From assembly GCF_017921835.1 (NCBI RefSeq), contig NZ_JAGEMN010000002.1:1-64000 (forward strand): 64,000 nucleotides of DNA, written 5' to 3'. Within the stretch, counting starts at the first letter, position 1. Each line of letters begins with the position of its first letter. Under the pieces are notes generated by a model. It saw nothing but the letters and a program-made list of their open reading frames with translations, did no database searches and was not told the origin of the DNA. Shown here in pieces: positions 53,243 through 62,211 of this stretch. The DNA comes from Sporosarcina sp. 6E9 (GTDB taxonomy: Bacteria > Bacillota > Bacilli > Bacillales_A > Planococcaceae). The translations under genes and the position numbers were made by a program.

Positions 53243-56200
53243 ATCGAGCCCTCCACTCCGCCATTACTTGTTCGTAAAGGTAATTCAATTGTAAATACCG
53301 TCCCCTCTCCCATTTCACTTACGACTTCAATTGTTCCGTTATGAAGGACAATAATCTCCTTCGTAATTGCAAGACCTAACCCCGTGCCATTCGACTCACT
53401 ATTTGTTGAATGATTTGCGCCTTGATAAAAGCGCTCGAAAATGAATGGCAAACTCTCTTTCGGAATTCCACAACCATTATCTGAAATATGGATACGTACT
53501 TTCCAATCCCATTCGGTCTTCATATCCTGGATGATTTCCGCGGATAATTTAATTTCTCCTGTACTTGGCAAGGTGTGTTTCACGGCATTCCAAATGACAT
53601 TCGAAAATGCTTGACTCAATCGCTCGACATCGCCAGTTATTACCGCTCTGTGATCCGAAAGGTTTGTCGACACGAACTTTCTGCCACTTCGTTGCAAGTC
53701 AAATGACAAACCATCCGTAAGCTGTTCAAACCATTTATTAAATGCAATTTCTTTGAAATTAATGCTTATATGCGCCGATTTTAATTTTGAAAGCTCAAAT
53801 AAGTCTTTCGTTAATCGATTTAGCATATTTAATTTCTGTTGAACCATTTCTAAATATCGCGGATTATTTTCTTGTATTAATCCCTCTTGCACAGCTTGAA
53901 TATAGTTTTGAATTAAAGTGATGGGTGTCGCAAGTTCGTGCGAAATACTCGATAATAATAATGTTCTAGACTCTTCCATATTCTTCAATTCTTCATTCAC
54001 ACTCAGAAGATCTGCGTTCGTCTCTTCAAGCGCAGAAGTTCGCTCTTTTACGATTTCTCCGAGTGAACGATTTATCGCGGTGAGTTCTTTGTTTAATTTA
54101 CTTAAGTTAATAAGCGTTTCAACGCGCGCAATTAACTCTTCCTTGTCACATGGTTTTGCTAAATAATCATTTGCCCCCATTTCAAATGCCGTCACTTTAT
54201 CGTATAGTTGAGTTTTTGCCGTTAACATTAAAATGGGCAGTTCGGTTAAACTGTGGCGCATTCTTAACTCTTTTGTCACTTCAAAGCCGGAAAGCTTAGG
54301 CATCATGACGTCTAAAATCAGGAGATCAAAATCTTCCTTTTCAACAATAGCGAGCACTTCTTCACCGTTCAATGCAGCGACAACTTGATAGCCTTCTAAT
54401 GAGAGATTATTAATAAGAACTTGTAAATTTACCGGTTCATCGTCCGCAATGAGAATTTTCGCTGTTGTTTCCCTACTTGAATGGGATGGCAACTTTTCTA
54501 TAGGTGCGCTGGGTACAAATGTGTCGATAAATCCATCCGTTGCCACACTACTTGCGACTTCATCTTCCACAACGCTTTCTTCATGTATCGGTAGCGTGAA
54601 ACTGAATGTCGAGCCAATACCGAGCGTTGAAATCACTTCAATTTCGCCCGCTAATAGTTCAACAAGTTTTTTTGTAATGCTCAGTCCAATCCCGGTTCCT
54701 CCAACTTCCCTCATGTCCGTGTCATCAACTTGGTGAAAGGAATTAAAGATTGACTCCAAATCACTTTCGGGAATGCCTTTTCCGGTATCTGCAATTGAGA
54801 TTTTTAATTGGTTATCAAACCGTTCGGCAGAAACTGAGATATCCCCGTGGTCCGTATATTTAATCGCATTCCCGATTAAGTTGTACAAAATCTGAATCAG
54901 CCGATCTTGATCTGCGCGCACATTTGGTATTGATTTTTGAATTTTATTTGTAATGTTAATAGGTTTTCCCGTTACGAGTGGGTTGCAAATGGCAAGTACG
55001 ATATTAATTATTTCGTATAACTTAACTTGCTGCACCTTCACTTCGATAGAGTTATGTTTCAATTTCGAGAAGTCAAGAATATCATTAACTAGATTGGTCA
55101 AACGCTTACCACTGCTACTAATCATTGAAAGTTGTCGATCCATCGAATTTGTAATCTCCCCTTCGACTCCGTCTCGAAGAGATTCAGCAATACCAATAAT
55201 GCCATAAAGCGGTGTTCGTAATTCATGCGAAGTGATGGCAAGAAACTCATCTTTTATTGCATCGGCACGCTTAAGACTCTCTACCGCTTCAGCTTGACTC
55301 CTTCTTGCCTGTAGTTCAGCGGACTCCTTTTCAAGTCGCAATATATTGATACGGTCAGCCAGACCAAGCGATAAAAGAATGACTTCAAGTATTGCCGATA
55401 TTTGAACAGCGTACTTCGACCAGAAATTAAGGGGAATATAAGCGCCATCTGCTAATGCCGAAATCGCAATCCCTAAAATGAAAATAATCCATGCGATTAG
55501 AAAGAAACGTGCCTGCCGAGCGCCTTTTTGCAAACAAATGAATCCCACCACGATAATCGTGAAAATGGATATAAGCATGAGAGGAATGATAATATTTAAC
55601 GCAATCTTATAAGATATGAAAAAAACGATGAAAAGGTTCAATGCATTTAATGCCATGATGAGTTGACCGATTATTTTAAAACGAGGATAATAGCGATTTG
55701 TATCAAGAAAGCTTTCAGTGAACAAAATACAGGCAATGATACCGAAATGAATAAATACAATCGCCGAACGATGATTGAACCAGGGAAGATCCGGCCAAAC
55801 GTATTGGAAACCAATGCCATTCATTGCCGCATTTGAAAAAATAGAACCTGAGATAACCAGCACATAATATAAATAACTTCGATGATGCAAACTGAAGTAA
55901 AGAAACAGGTTATACAGCATCATCGCGATAAGCGCACCGTAAAAAATCCCTAAATAAATAAACTCCATTTGAGTCTTCTTAATGAATGCTTCTTTTTCCC
56001 ATAATATTATTGGGAGTTGCATAGACCCTCCCGTTTCAACACGAAGAAAAAATCGTTTTGATTCGCCTGGTTGGATTTTCAAATCGAATACATGATTTCG
56101 ATGGGAAACTTTTCGGTGATGAAATGGGTAAGTTTGGCCAAGTTTTATTTCTTCATAGTCACCCGTAATCATCTCGCTATAGCTCGTAACCCTTTCAAGT

Positions 56201-56541
56201 GGCGGGTAACTGATTTCCAGATACCAATCCTCCATATCGGATGTATTTTCTAGTTGAAAAACTGCCCAATAGACAGAATCGATATATCCGAAATTAGGAA
56301 TTCCCTTTTTAGTTTGCGTGAATCGACCTAAGTTTTCTACCATAGCCATATCATCAATTGTTAATGCTTTTTCTTTATCTTGTAGAATCATCATTTTCTC
56401 GTAAACTTTTATTTCTTTACTTGTAGAAGTAATTGTAATTAAGTCGCCATCTTCGCTATATGAATGCGTGTGGTGGCTAAATGTAAAGAATACGAGTATT
56501 AGAAAGAGGATTATCCCGCTTTTGATTCCTTTTATTATCAT
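53221..56541 (-). CDS. Hybrid sensor histidine kinase with two kinase modules around a receiver
   Basis: A 1106-residue kinase: signal peptide (~1-27), extracellular 7TMR-DISM sensor (~40-185, often carbohydrate-binding), seven-helix 7TMR block (~190-400), coiled coil, HisKA with H439 (TSHELRTP), HATPase_c (~545-650), receiver with D744 (LILDVMMPKLSG), a linker coiled coil (~815-855), then a second HisKA with H868 (SISHELATP) and a second HATPase_c (~965-1090). Two complete kinase cores and a receiver in one chain suggest an internal phosphorelay or dual input before the OmpR regulator. ATG start behind GAGGG. Confidence 0.92.
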   Translation of the reverse strand: MIIKGIKSGIILFLILVFFTFSHHTHSYSEDGDLITITSTSKEIKVYEKMMILQDKEKALTIDDMAMVENLGRFTQTKKGIPNFGYIDSVYWAVFQLENTSDMEDWYLEISYPPLERVTSYSEMITGDYEEIKLGQTYPFHHRKVSHRNHVFDLKIQPGESKRFFLRVETGGSMQLPIILWEKEAFIKKTQMEFIYLGIFYGALIAMMLYNLFLYFSLHHRSYLYYVLVISGSIFSNAAMNGIGFQYVWPDLPWFNHRSAIVFIHFGIIACILFTESFLDTNRYYPRFKIIGQLIMALNALNLFIVFFISYKIALNIIIPLMLISIFTIIVVGFICLQKGARQARFFLIAWIIFILGIAISALADGAYIPLNFWSKYAVQISAILEVILLSLGLADRINILRLEKESAELQARRSQAEAVESLKRADAIKDEFLAITSHELRTPLYGIIGIAESLRDGVEGEITNSMDRQLSMISSSGKRLTNLVNDILDFSKLKHNSIEVKVQQVKLYEIINIVLAICNPLVTGKPINITNKIQKSIPNVRADQDRLIQILYNLIGNAIKYTDHGDISVSAERFDNQLKISIADTGKGIPESDLESIFNSFHQVDDTDMREVGGTGIGLSITKKLVELLAGEIEVISTLGIGSTFSFTLPIHEESVVEDEVASSVATDGFIDTFVPSAPIEKLPSHSSRETTAKILIADDEPVNLQVLINNLSLEGYQVVAALNGEEVLAIVEKEDFDLLILDVMMPKLSGFEVTKELRMRHSLTELPILMLTAKTQLYDKVTAFEMGANDYLAKPCDKEELIARVETLINLSKLNKELTAINRSLGEIVKERTSALEETNADLLSVNEELKNMEESRTLLLSSISHELATPITLIQNYIQAVQEGLIQENNPRYLEMVQQKLNMLNRLTKDLFELSKLKSAHISINFKEIAFNKWFEQLTDGLSFDLQRSGRKFVSTNLSDHRAVITGDVERLSQAFSNVIWNAVKHTLPSTGEIKLSAEIIQDMKTEWDWKVRIHISDNGCGIPKESLPFIFERFYQGANHSTNSESNGTGLGLAITKEIIVLHNGTIEVVSEMGEGTVFTIELPLRTSNGGVEGSIWRGNEF

Positions 56542-56673
56542 TTAGTCATCCCTCGCATATGTGGATTAGAGTATTCAGAAAGTTATATTAATTATACATC
56601 ATATATACTATTATGAAAGGTGTCACTGAACATATACCCAAACATGATCTACTATCACTATTTACACATACTC

Positions 56674-56701
56674 AAAACCCTTTCTAGAATCAGAAAGGGT
56701 T
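56674..56701 (-). terminator. Intrinsic terminator of the lipoprotein operon
   Basis: Stem AACCCTTTCT/AGAAAGGGTT, loop of six, T-tract on the minus strand. It separates the lipoprotein genes from the kinase gene. Confidence 0.8.
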
Positions 56702-56716
56702 ATTATTCTCTTTAAC

Positions 56717-57745
56717 TTAAAATTTTCTGGATACGTTTATCTGAATATCCGTTTTCGTGTTATCAATTTTCTCCACGCCAATGCTTACGATTGTATCTTC
56801 GTCTGTATAACTTAAGTAGCCTTGAGTTGCAACGCCTTCATTTTGAGTAATTGTAAAATTATTTGCTTCTGCATACGCTACAAATGCATTGTAATGATCC
56901 GCCCACATGCCAGCGACTTCATAAGCTGCTGCGCTATTACTGGCAGCATCAAAATTTTCCATCACCACAAATAGTGTTTTAGCACATTCCGCTAACGGAA
57001 AGTCTTCCGGCAACAGACTTAAGGACGTGTAATATTCATCCGAACATTTACCATGACCTTTTTCAGTCAAATTAAGAAAGGAATCAGTCACCTTGTACTG
57101 AATAATAGGTGTTTCACGATATTGTATACTCGTCAACAGCGAATCAGAATCTGCATCTTCATTGGTCACGGTAATTTGTATACCCTTTTTCTTAGCTGTG
57201 AGGACGCCCACTTCATCTTTTGTAATTGTATAGCCTAAATTTGAAAAGAAAGACTTAGCATGCTCGTGTTCTTCTTGAAGCGAGCCGAAATTCTGATATT
57301 GCGCGGTAATCATTCGTGAGTTAGCCTCGTGATCTTCGACAATTTCAAAAACTGTAATATAAGCACATTCCGGAATTGGAAATCCGGTTGGAAGCCGGTT
57401 TTTTAGTAGATAGAATTCATGCGCACAACCACCCAAACCTTCCATACCAGCAAAGCCTGCATCTTCATCCTCTTCATTATCGTTATTAGTTACGGGATCT
57501 TCACTTTCCGCGTCTTCATCCGTAGCTCCTTCTTCATTAGTCGTTTTTCCTTTCACCTTTCCCTTTCCAACACTTTCTTTCCCTATTTCAATATCGTCAA
57601 CAACCCCGTCATCTTCAGCCGGAATAATCGTGAGCCCATCAGCCGAGATTTCGATGCTCCCCCCATCCGTCAACGGAATTGACACACAACCTGATATCAA
57701 CAGAATGGCTAGAAATGTCGACATTAACGTCAGTATTCTTTTCAT
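56717..57745 (-). CDS. Lipoprotein with two copies of a Cys-paired repeat domain
   Basis: A 342-residue lipoprotein; lipobox ISGC with C20. Directly after it comes VSIPLTDGGSIEIS, shared with the next lipoprotein. An acidic linker (~40-95) precedes two related domains (~100-205 and ~220-335), each opening with a cysteine, then L-P-x-x-F-P-(I/L)-x-(E/D)-C (LPTGFPIPEC and LPEDFPLAEC). The pairs may form disulfides outside the cell. No family recognised. ATG start; 22 bp after the paralogue. Confidence 0.72.
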   Translation of the reverse strand: MKRILTLMSTFLAILLISGCVSIPLTDGGSIEISADGLTIIPAEDDGVVDDIEIGKESVGKGKVKGKTTNEEGATDEDAESEDPVTNNDNEEDEDAGFAGMEGLGGCAHEFYLLKNRLPTGFPIPECAYITVFEIVEDHEANSRMITAQYQNFGSLQEEHEHAKSFFSNLGYTITKDEVGVLTAKKKGIQITVTNEDADSDSLLTSIQYRETPIIQYKVTDSFLNLTEKGHGKCSDEYYTSLSLLPEDFPLAECAKTLFVVMENFDAASNSAAAYEVAGMWADHYNAFVAYAEANNFTITQNEGVATQGYLSYTDEDTIVSIGVEKIDNTKTDIQINVSRKF

Positions 57746-57767
57746 TTACTTCGTCTCCATTCCTTCA

Positions 57768-58418
57768 TTATTCATCCCGCGGTTCGTCGTAGTGATAAAG
57801 AACCAACCTAACCTCTACTAACTCTGCATCATCATCTCTGTCCATTTGTTCAATATATATTGTCACATCATATTCCGACGTTTTTCCTTCTATCCTTGCA
57901 GACAATCGTTCTGCTTTTTCGCTCTTATTAAGCGGGCCAAATCCAACGTTCTCCAAATAATCTTTGTATAAATCAGAGGTGTCTGCCCAGTAGCCTTCAA
58001 CTATAAAAGTAGCATCTAATGTCGCTGCTTTATAACCGTCATAATATCCATCTGTCACGGTTTCGATTTTCGTACAGTCGGGCAATGGAAAATTCGGTGG
58101 TGCTAATTCTGCTAGTTGTTTGAGTGCTCTTTCATTCCCTCTAGTATCTTCTATAGGCTCAACGCAACTAGTTGGGCCGTTCACCACTTCTTCAGACTCA
58201 TCATCCACTGTTCCCACATCTTCATCTGTTGCATCGTCTCCGTTTGTTTCATCTTCTGTACCATCTACGCCCTCTGCCACATCTTCTTCACCTGTATCAA
58301 TATTGCCGCCGTCCTTCGATACTTCCAACTTCCCGCCGTCACCAAGCGGAATCGATATGCAACCCGCCAATAATATACTTAAAAATAAAACACCCAATAA
58401 TATACTCATTTTCTTCAA
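57768..58418 (-). CDS. Lipoprotein with one copy of the same repeat domain
   Basis: A 216-residue lipoprotein; lipobox LAGC with C20, followed by ISIPLGDGGKLEVS as in its paralogue. An acidic Glu/Asp/Thr-rich linker (~35-80) leads to one domain with the CVEP...APPNFPLPDC pattern (~85-205). First gene of the operon. The start is TTG 58418 behind GGGGGTG; 14 more upstream codons are open but do not look coding. TTAACC direct repeats lie upstream, suggesting control by the adjacent response regulator. Confidence 0.72.
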   Translation of the reverse strand: MKKMSILLGVLFLSILLAGCISIPLGDGGKLEVSKDGGNIDTGEEDVAEGVDGTEDETNGDDATDEDVGTVDDESEEVVNGPTSCVEPIEDTRGNERALKQLAELAPPNFPLPDCTKIETVTDGYYDGYKAATLDATFIVEGYWADTSDLYKDYLENVGFGPLNKSEKAERLSARIEGKTSEYDVTIYIEQMDRDDDAELVEVRLVLYHYDEPRDE

Positions 58419-58449
58419 TACTTGCACCCCCAAAATTCTATTCCTCCAT

Positions 58450-58493
58450 ACTCTATTCAATGAAGGTTAAGAATCGGTTAAGTTGAAGGTATT
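58450..58493 (-). promoter_or_regulatory. Promoter with TTAACC direct repeats, lipoprotein operon
   Basis: On the minus strand CTTAACC starts at 58482 and 58471 (11 bp apart), with a weaker ATACC copy 12 bp further up. A TAGAGT -10 (58455-58450) begins 9 bp after the last repeat. Layout parallels 52487-52524. Confidence 0.5.
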
Positions 58494-58540
58494 ATTTGAG
58501 TTTTATAGAAAAAAAGGCGAAAAACTGTAGGAAACTGTGG

Positions 58541-58660
58541 TTTGGTCGTTTGAGAGACTGGTTTAGTCTTTTCGGTAGACGGCATAGTCGTTTGAGCTTC
58601 TACTATGGACGAATCCAACGTCTCTTTAGTCGTTTCAACAGCCTCTTTGGTCGTTTCACC
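58541..58660 (-). repeat. 21-bp phased AAACGACYAAA array, copy C (six units)
   Basis: On the plus strand GTCG-type cores start at 58545, 58566 (GTCT), 58587, 58608 (GACG), 58629 and 58650, each 21 bp apart; the array is inverted relative to copies A and B. Spacers are unrelated. It fills the gap between the terminator of the choline-kinase-like gene and the lipoprotein promoter. Confidence 0.9.
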
Positions 58661-58662
58661 CA

Positions 58663-58694
58663 AATAAAAAATACACCCTACATATGTAAGGTGT
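58663..58694 (-). terminator. Intrinsic terminator of the choline-kinase-like gene
   Basis: On the minus strand ATACACCTTACATATGTAGG forms a nearly perfect palindrome with the following GTGTAT, then TTTTTTATTT. Confidence 0.8.
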
Positions 58695-58702
58695 ATAAAC
58701 AT

Positions 58703-59584
58703 TTATTTAGCTTGATTAAAAACGTCAATATTCTTTTTTGCGCGTTCAAAACAGTTTTTTCCGTAGGAGCCGAAGTCGTCACCTATTTCTTCTTTGAAAA
58801 GAGTCCATAAGCTCCATAGATAGTCTTGGAATATTTTATGTAACAGCATTCTTTCCTTTTCTGATACAGTCGCTTCTCTCTGAAAATACTGTCGGACAAA
58901 AAACGCTTCCTCTGTTTCCGAAAGTTTAGCGCCTAATGCGTGTGCGGCAATATCCCACATTGGATCAAACATCCCACTATATTCCCAGTCAATCAAGTAC
59001 ACTTTATCTTCTTCATCGCTCATGATGAAATTGGAACAAGCCGGATCTATATGGCAAGGAGTTTCCACTATGTTTTGGTTATTAAAGTACGCCTGCAGTG
59101 AAATGACTTCACTTTTCACTTCATCAAATCCATTAAATAATTCCGCCCCTGCTTCAAGCGCAAGTTTTTCGAAATTCGCCATCATCTCGAACAGTTCAAA
59201 TCGATTACTCATTTTCCGATTTGAATTATGCACAGTTCTGAAGACATCCGCGACCTTTATTAACATTTTTTCCTCACTGGCAATTTCAGGTGTCAGTGTG
59301 GAAGCGTTTACAATTTTCTTCGTAATTTTTAATCCATTTTCTAAATTGAAGTAACGTAGTGCTGGATTTATGCCGAGCGAAGATGCATATTCCAGATTCT
59401 CTTTTTCAATTCTTCTATCGATGAATTCCTCTGTGCCATTCCCTGGTATTCGGACGATGAAATTAGTCGAATCGATTGTGACTAAGTAATTTAAATTTGT
59501 CATCCCGCCTGTTGTTTGGATATTTTCTATTTTTGCATCCGGCAATTGAAGCGCTTCTCTTATTAGATCCACTAGTTTTTCCAA
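58703..59584 (-). CDS. Choline/aminoglycoside kinase-family phosphotransferase
   Basis: A 293-residue kinase-like protein of the APH/choline kinase (LicA) family. ATP-binding N-lobe with TTGGMTNLNYLVTI and FIVRIPGNGTEEFIDR; catalytic loop HIDPACSNFI (Brenner-type HxDxxxxN); metal-binding LIDWEYSGMFDPMWDIA. The IDWEY form is typical of choline kinases, so choline or ethanolamine is more likely than an antibiotic. TTG start at 59584 behind a run of G; 15 upstream codons are rejected. Single-gene unit. Confidence 0.82.
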   Translation of the reverse strand: MEKLVDLIREALQLPDAKIENIQTTGGMTNLNYLVTIDSTNFIVRIPGNGTEEFIDRRIEKENLEYASSLGINPALRYFNLENGLKITKKIVNASTLTPEIASEEKMLIKVADVFRTVHNSNRKMSNRFELFEMMANFEKLALEAGAELFNGFDEVKSEVISLQAYFNNQNIVETPCHIDPACSNFIMSDEEDKVYLIDWEYSGMFDPMWDIAAHALGAKLSETEEAFFVRQYFQREATVSEKERMLLHKIFQDYLWSLWTLFKEEIGDDFGSYGKNCFERAKKNIDVFNQAK

Positions 59585-59658
59585 ATCGCAACCCCCCCAT
59601 GTTTTCCTAACGGTGAAAACAAGGCGCACCCTTGCCCGATTCCCGCTTCACCTATGAA

Positions 59659-60446
59659 TTACCCTATTGTTACCTGTTCGTTTATTGACTTAAGTGCGGA
59701 TAAAATACTTAATGCCGTTAAATAACTCGTTTTCGCATTACCTTCAGATGGATTGTTTTGGACTGTTATAGAAACTTCCCCAAAAACACCTTCAGCATAG
59801 ATTTCATGATGTTTTTATTTACTGCTGGATCTGCAATAATTTCCACTGAAGTTTTTTCAATTCCAATCCCTGCCAAGGAAAGAACGATAGCTACATTCGC
59901 ATTTTGCGGGTATTTTTGAATCGCATCTTTAGCAGACCCTTCAAATAAAACGGTTTCTTTATTGTATTGTTCATTGGAGAAAGCCGTGAAAGGTTTTCTC
60001 GATACTAAGGAAACTGTATTTAATCCGCCCATAATATTCGCAGTCTTGATCACGTCTAATCCACCGATTGCGCCTGAAGGCAGAAAAATTTTCGTACCAT
60101 TGACCTTTGATGCGGATTGCAGTTCTTGATATAAGGTTAGGTTCGCTAAAGCACCGATGCTGATTAGCAGTAAATCTTTTTGCTCAACAATCCGAATCGC
60201 ATACTCATTCACCGTTTGGATATTGGCGCATTCTACTACCAAGTCTATACCCGATTGCAGGAACTGATTTAAATCTTGATAAGTCTTGAATCCGTAGATT
60301 TCCGACAGACTTTGTAATTTCATCCTGCGACTAGCCCGTTCATCAAAAACCGAACAAACTTGATAATTCGGCAACAGTTTTTCTTCGTTCAGCTTTTCCA
60401 ATAAAAACTTCCCAATCGATCCACAACCGATTAACCCGATTTTCAA
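59659..60446 (-). pseudogene. L-aspartate dehydrogenase-like gene with a frameshift near the 3' end
   Basis: Rossmann start KIGLIGCGSIGKFLLEKL, GAIGGLDVIKTANIMGG and IADPAVNKN match the NAD-dependent aspartate dehydrogenase family (NadX-like), which feeds NAD synthesis. The first frame stops at 59766 after an unlike tail (KSMLKVFLGKFL). The next frame continues as HEIYAEGVFGEVSITVQNNP and SEGNAKTSYLTALSILSALK, typical of the family, to a stop at 59659. One base is missing near 59808. TTG start behind AGGGGTG. It may be a decayed gene or a sequencing error; the site is not a perfect slippery heptamer. Confidence 0.8.
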
Positions 60447-60533
60447 TTCACACACCCCTGAATCCCACATATTAACAATAGTCTGTATCTATTATATCAT
60501 ATTGTCTATGTGTAAAGTTTGCCGCCAATAGAT

Positions 60534-60568
60534 AAAAACTACCCAACCCTATTACAGGTCAGGTAGTT
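60534..60568 (-). terminator. Intrinsic terminator of the leu-ilvA operon
   Basis: On the minus strand AACTACC/GGTAGTT with inner ACC/GGG pairs, followed by TTTTATC. Confidence 0.7.
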
Positions 60569-60574
60569 ATTTTG

Positions 60575-61557
60575 TTAAAAGTTTTGAACATTTTTTGTAT
60601 TTTGTCCCATGCACTCGCTTAACTTTCGCAGATCAAAATTGCCACCGCTCACGATTACGCCCGTTTTTTCAGATGAAAACGGGAGTCTTTTATTCACCAC
60701 AGCTGCAATTGCTGCTGCTGCGGCGCCTTCAACGAGCAACTTTTCTCTTTCTAGCATAAAGAGGATTGTTGAAGTGATTTCCTGTTCTGTCACTGTAACA
60801 ATATCATCCACATAATTGCGGATAATATCCACAGTTAACTTTCCAGGTTCTTTCACACAAATCCCCTCTGCAATTGTCGGTAAGAATGGGAGGTTTTTGT
60901 TTCGAACCCCTTTAAATGCATGCGCAATTGCTGGTGAATTCGATGCTTGAACTCCAATGACTTTCACACTTGGACGAATTGTTTTGACTGCAAGCGCAGT
61001 TCCCGCGAGCAAACCTCCGCCCCCTGCCGGAACGACAATCGTATCCATTTCAGGTCGCTGTTGCAACATCTCCATGGCAACGGTCGCCTGCCCTTCTACA
61101 ATTGCTAGATCATCGAAAGGGTGAATGAAGCTTGCACCGGATACAAATTGTTCTTCGCGCGCCGCAATGTATGCTTCGTCAAAGTTTTGCCCGACCAATT
61201 TTACGGTGGCACCGTATTTTCGGGTTGCATTAATCTTCGTATCCGGCGTTGTTTTAGGCATGTATATCGTTACCGGAATACCTCTTTCACGGCCCGCAAG
61301 CGCGACGCCCTGCGCATGGTTTCCGGCCGATGCCGCAATTAATCCACGTGAACACTCTTCATCACTCAGTTTCGAAACCTTATTAAAAGCGCCTCGAATT
61401 TTAAATGAACCGGTTCTTTGGAGGTTTTCCAGTTTTAAATAAACGGTTGAGTCCGTCCATTCATTTATTGTCCTGGACTCTTTGCAAGGCGTTCTGTGAA
61501 CAACATCTGTTAATGTTTCAAATGCTTCGAATAAACCTGCTGTGCTATAATCCCCAA
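60575..61557 (-). pseudogene. ilvA: Threonine ammonia-lyase (IlvA/TdcB type) with a frame break at its start
   Basis: PLP enzyme deaminating threonine to 2-oxobutyrate, first step of isoleucine synthesis. The frame from 61552 down encodes DYSTAGLFEAF, the PLP lysine in RTGSFKIRGAFNKV, SAGNHAQGVA, VVPAGGGGLLAGTA and SGGNFD, about 325 residues without an ACT-like regulatory domain. This frame has no ATG, GTG or TTG near the ribosome binding site (AAAGGAG, 61573-61567). The candidate starts (61566, 61563, 61557) are in another frame; one more G in the G-run at 61552-61555 would join them. Either a one-base deletion or a sequence error. Lies after leuD, as in the leuBCD-ilvA order of staphylococci. 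Confidence 0.82.
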
Positions 61558-61596
61558 CGACACCATCTCCTTTATTAATAGGGGTATTGGTCTAAT

Positions 61597-62190
61597 TTAA
61601 ACCAATTGTTTTTGTTTATCTTCAAATGCTTTTATTTTATCTTCATATTGGAAAGTTAATTCAATTTCATCCCAACCGTTTAACAACATTTGTTTATAGT
61701 AGGGATCAATCGAAAACGAATAAGTTTTACCATCTTCGGTCGTAACCGTTTGTTTTTCCAAATTCACTTGAACAGAATAAGGTGCTTGCTGACCTTTTTC
61801 AAGGATGTGTTCAACCTCGGCTACCGCTAATGGAATCGGAAGCAAACCATTTTTCATGCAGTTGTTATAAAAAATATCCGCAAAACTTGGTGCGATGACA
61901 ACGTTAAATCCATAATCCAATAGTGACCACGGCGCATGCTCTCTAGATGATCCGCAACCGAAGTTTTCATGGGCAACTAGGACTTTGGAGTCTTTAAACC
62001 GTTTGTCATTCAATACAAAACCTTTTCTTTCATTGCCTTCCGCATCGAAACGCCAGTGGTAAAATAAATACTTTCCGAATCCGGTTCGCTCGATACGCCT
62101 TAAGAATTCTTTAGAAATAATTTGGTCCGTATCGACGTTGGTTCGATCAAGCGGCGTAATGACACTTTCCACTTTATTAATTGGTTCCAT
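61597..62190 (-). CDS. leuD: 3-isopropylmalate dehydratase small subunit
   Basis: A 197-residue swivelling domain of isopropylmalate isomerase, which converts 2- to 3-isopropylmalate with LeuC in leucine synthesis. Landmarks: TPLDRTNVDTDQIISKEFL, the HENFGCGSSREHAPWSL loop and FADIFYNNCMKNGLLP. The ATG at 62190 lies behind AGGGGG; seven further codons upstream are open but not preferred. Its start is 22 bp after the leuC stop, so the two are cotranscribed. Confidence 0.95.
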   Translation of the reverse strand: MEPINKVESVITPLDRTNVDTDQIISKEFLRRIERTGFGKYLFYHWRFDAEGNERKGFVLNDKRFKDSKVLVAHENFGCGSSREHAPWSLLDYGFNVVIAPSFADIFYNNCMKNGLLPIPLAVAEVEHILEKGQQAPYSVQVNLEKQTVTTEDGKTYSFSIDPYYKQMLLNGWDEIELTFQYEDKIKAFEDKQKQLV

Positions 62191-62211
62191 TTGATTAACC
62201 CCCTTTAACAC

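Noticed and set aside
58478..58702. A 74-codon gene with (E/Q)TTK heptads on the minus strand
   Set aside because: No ribosome binding site, the frame runs through a terminator and a phased array, and the repeat appears without usable starts at the two other loci.
59790..59830. Programmed -1 frameshifting in the aspartate dehydrogenase-like gene
   Set aside because: T-AAA-AAC is not a proper X-XXY-YYZ heptamer in the zero frame and no strong downstream structure is apparent; a simple deletion is the easier explanation.
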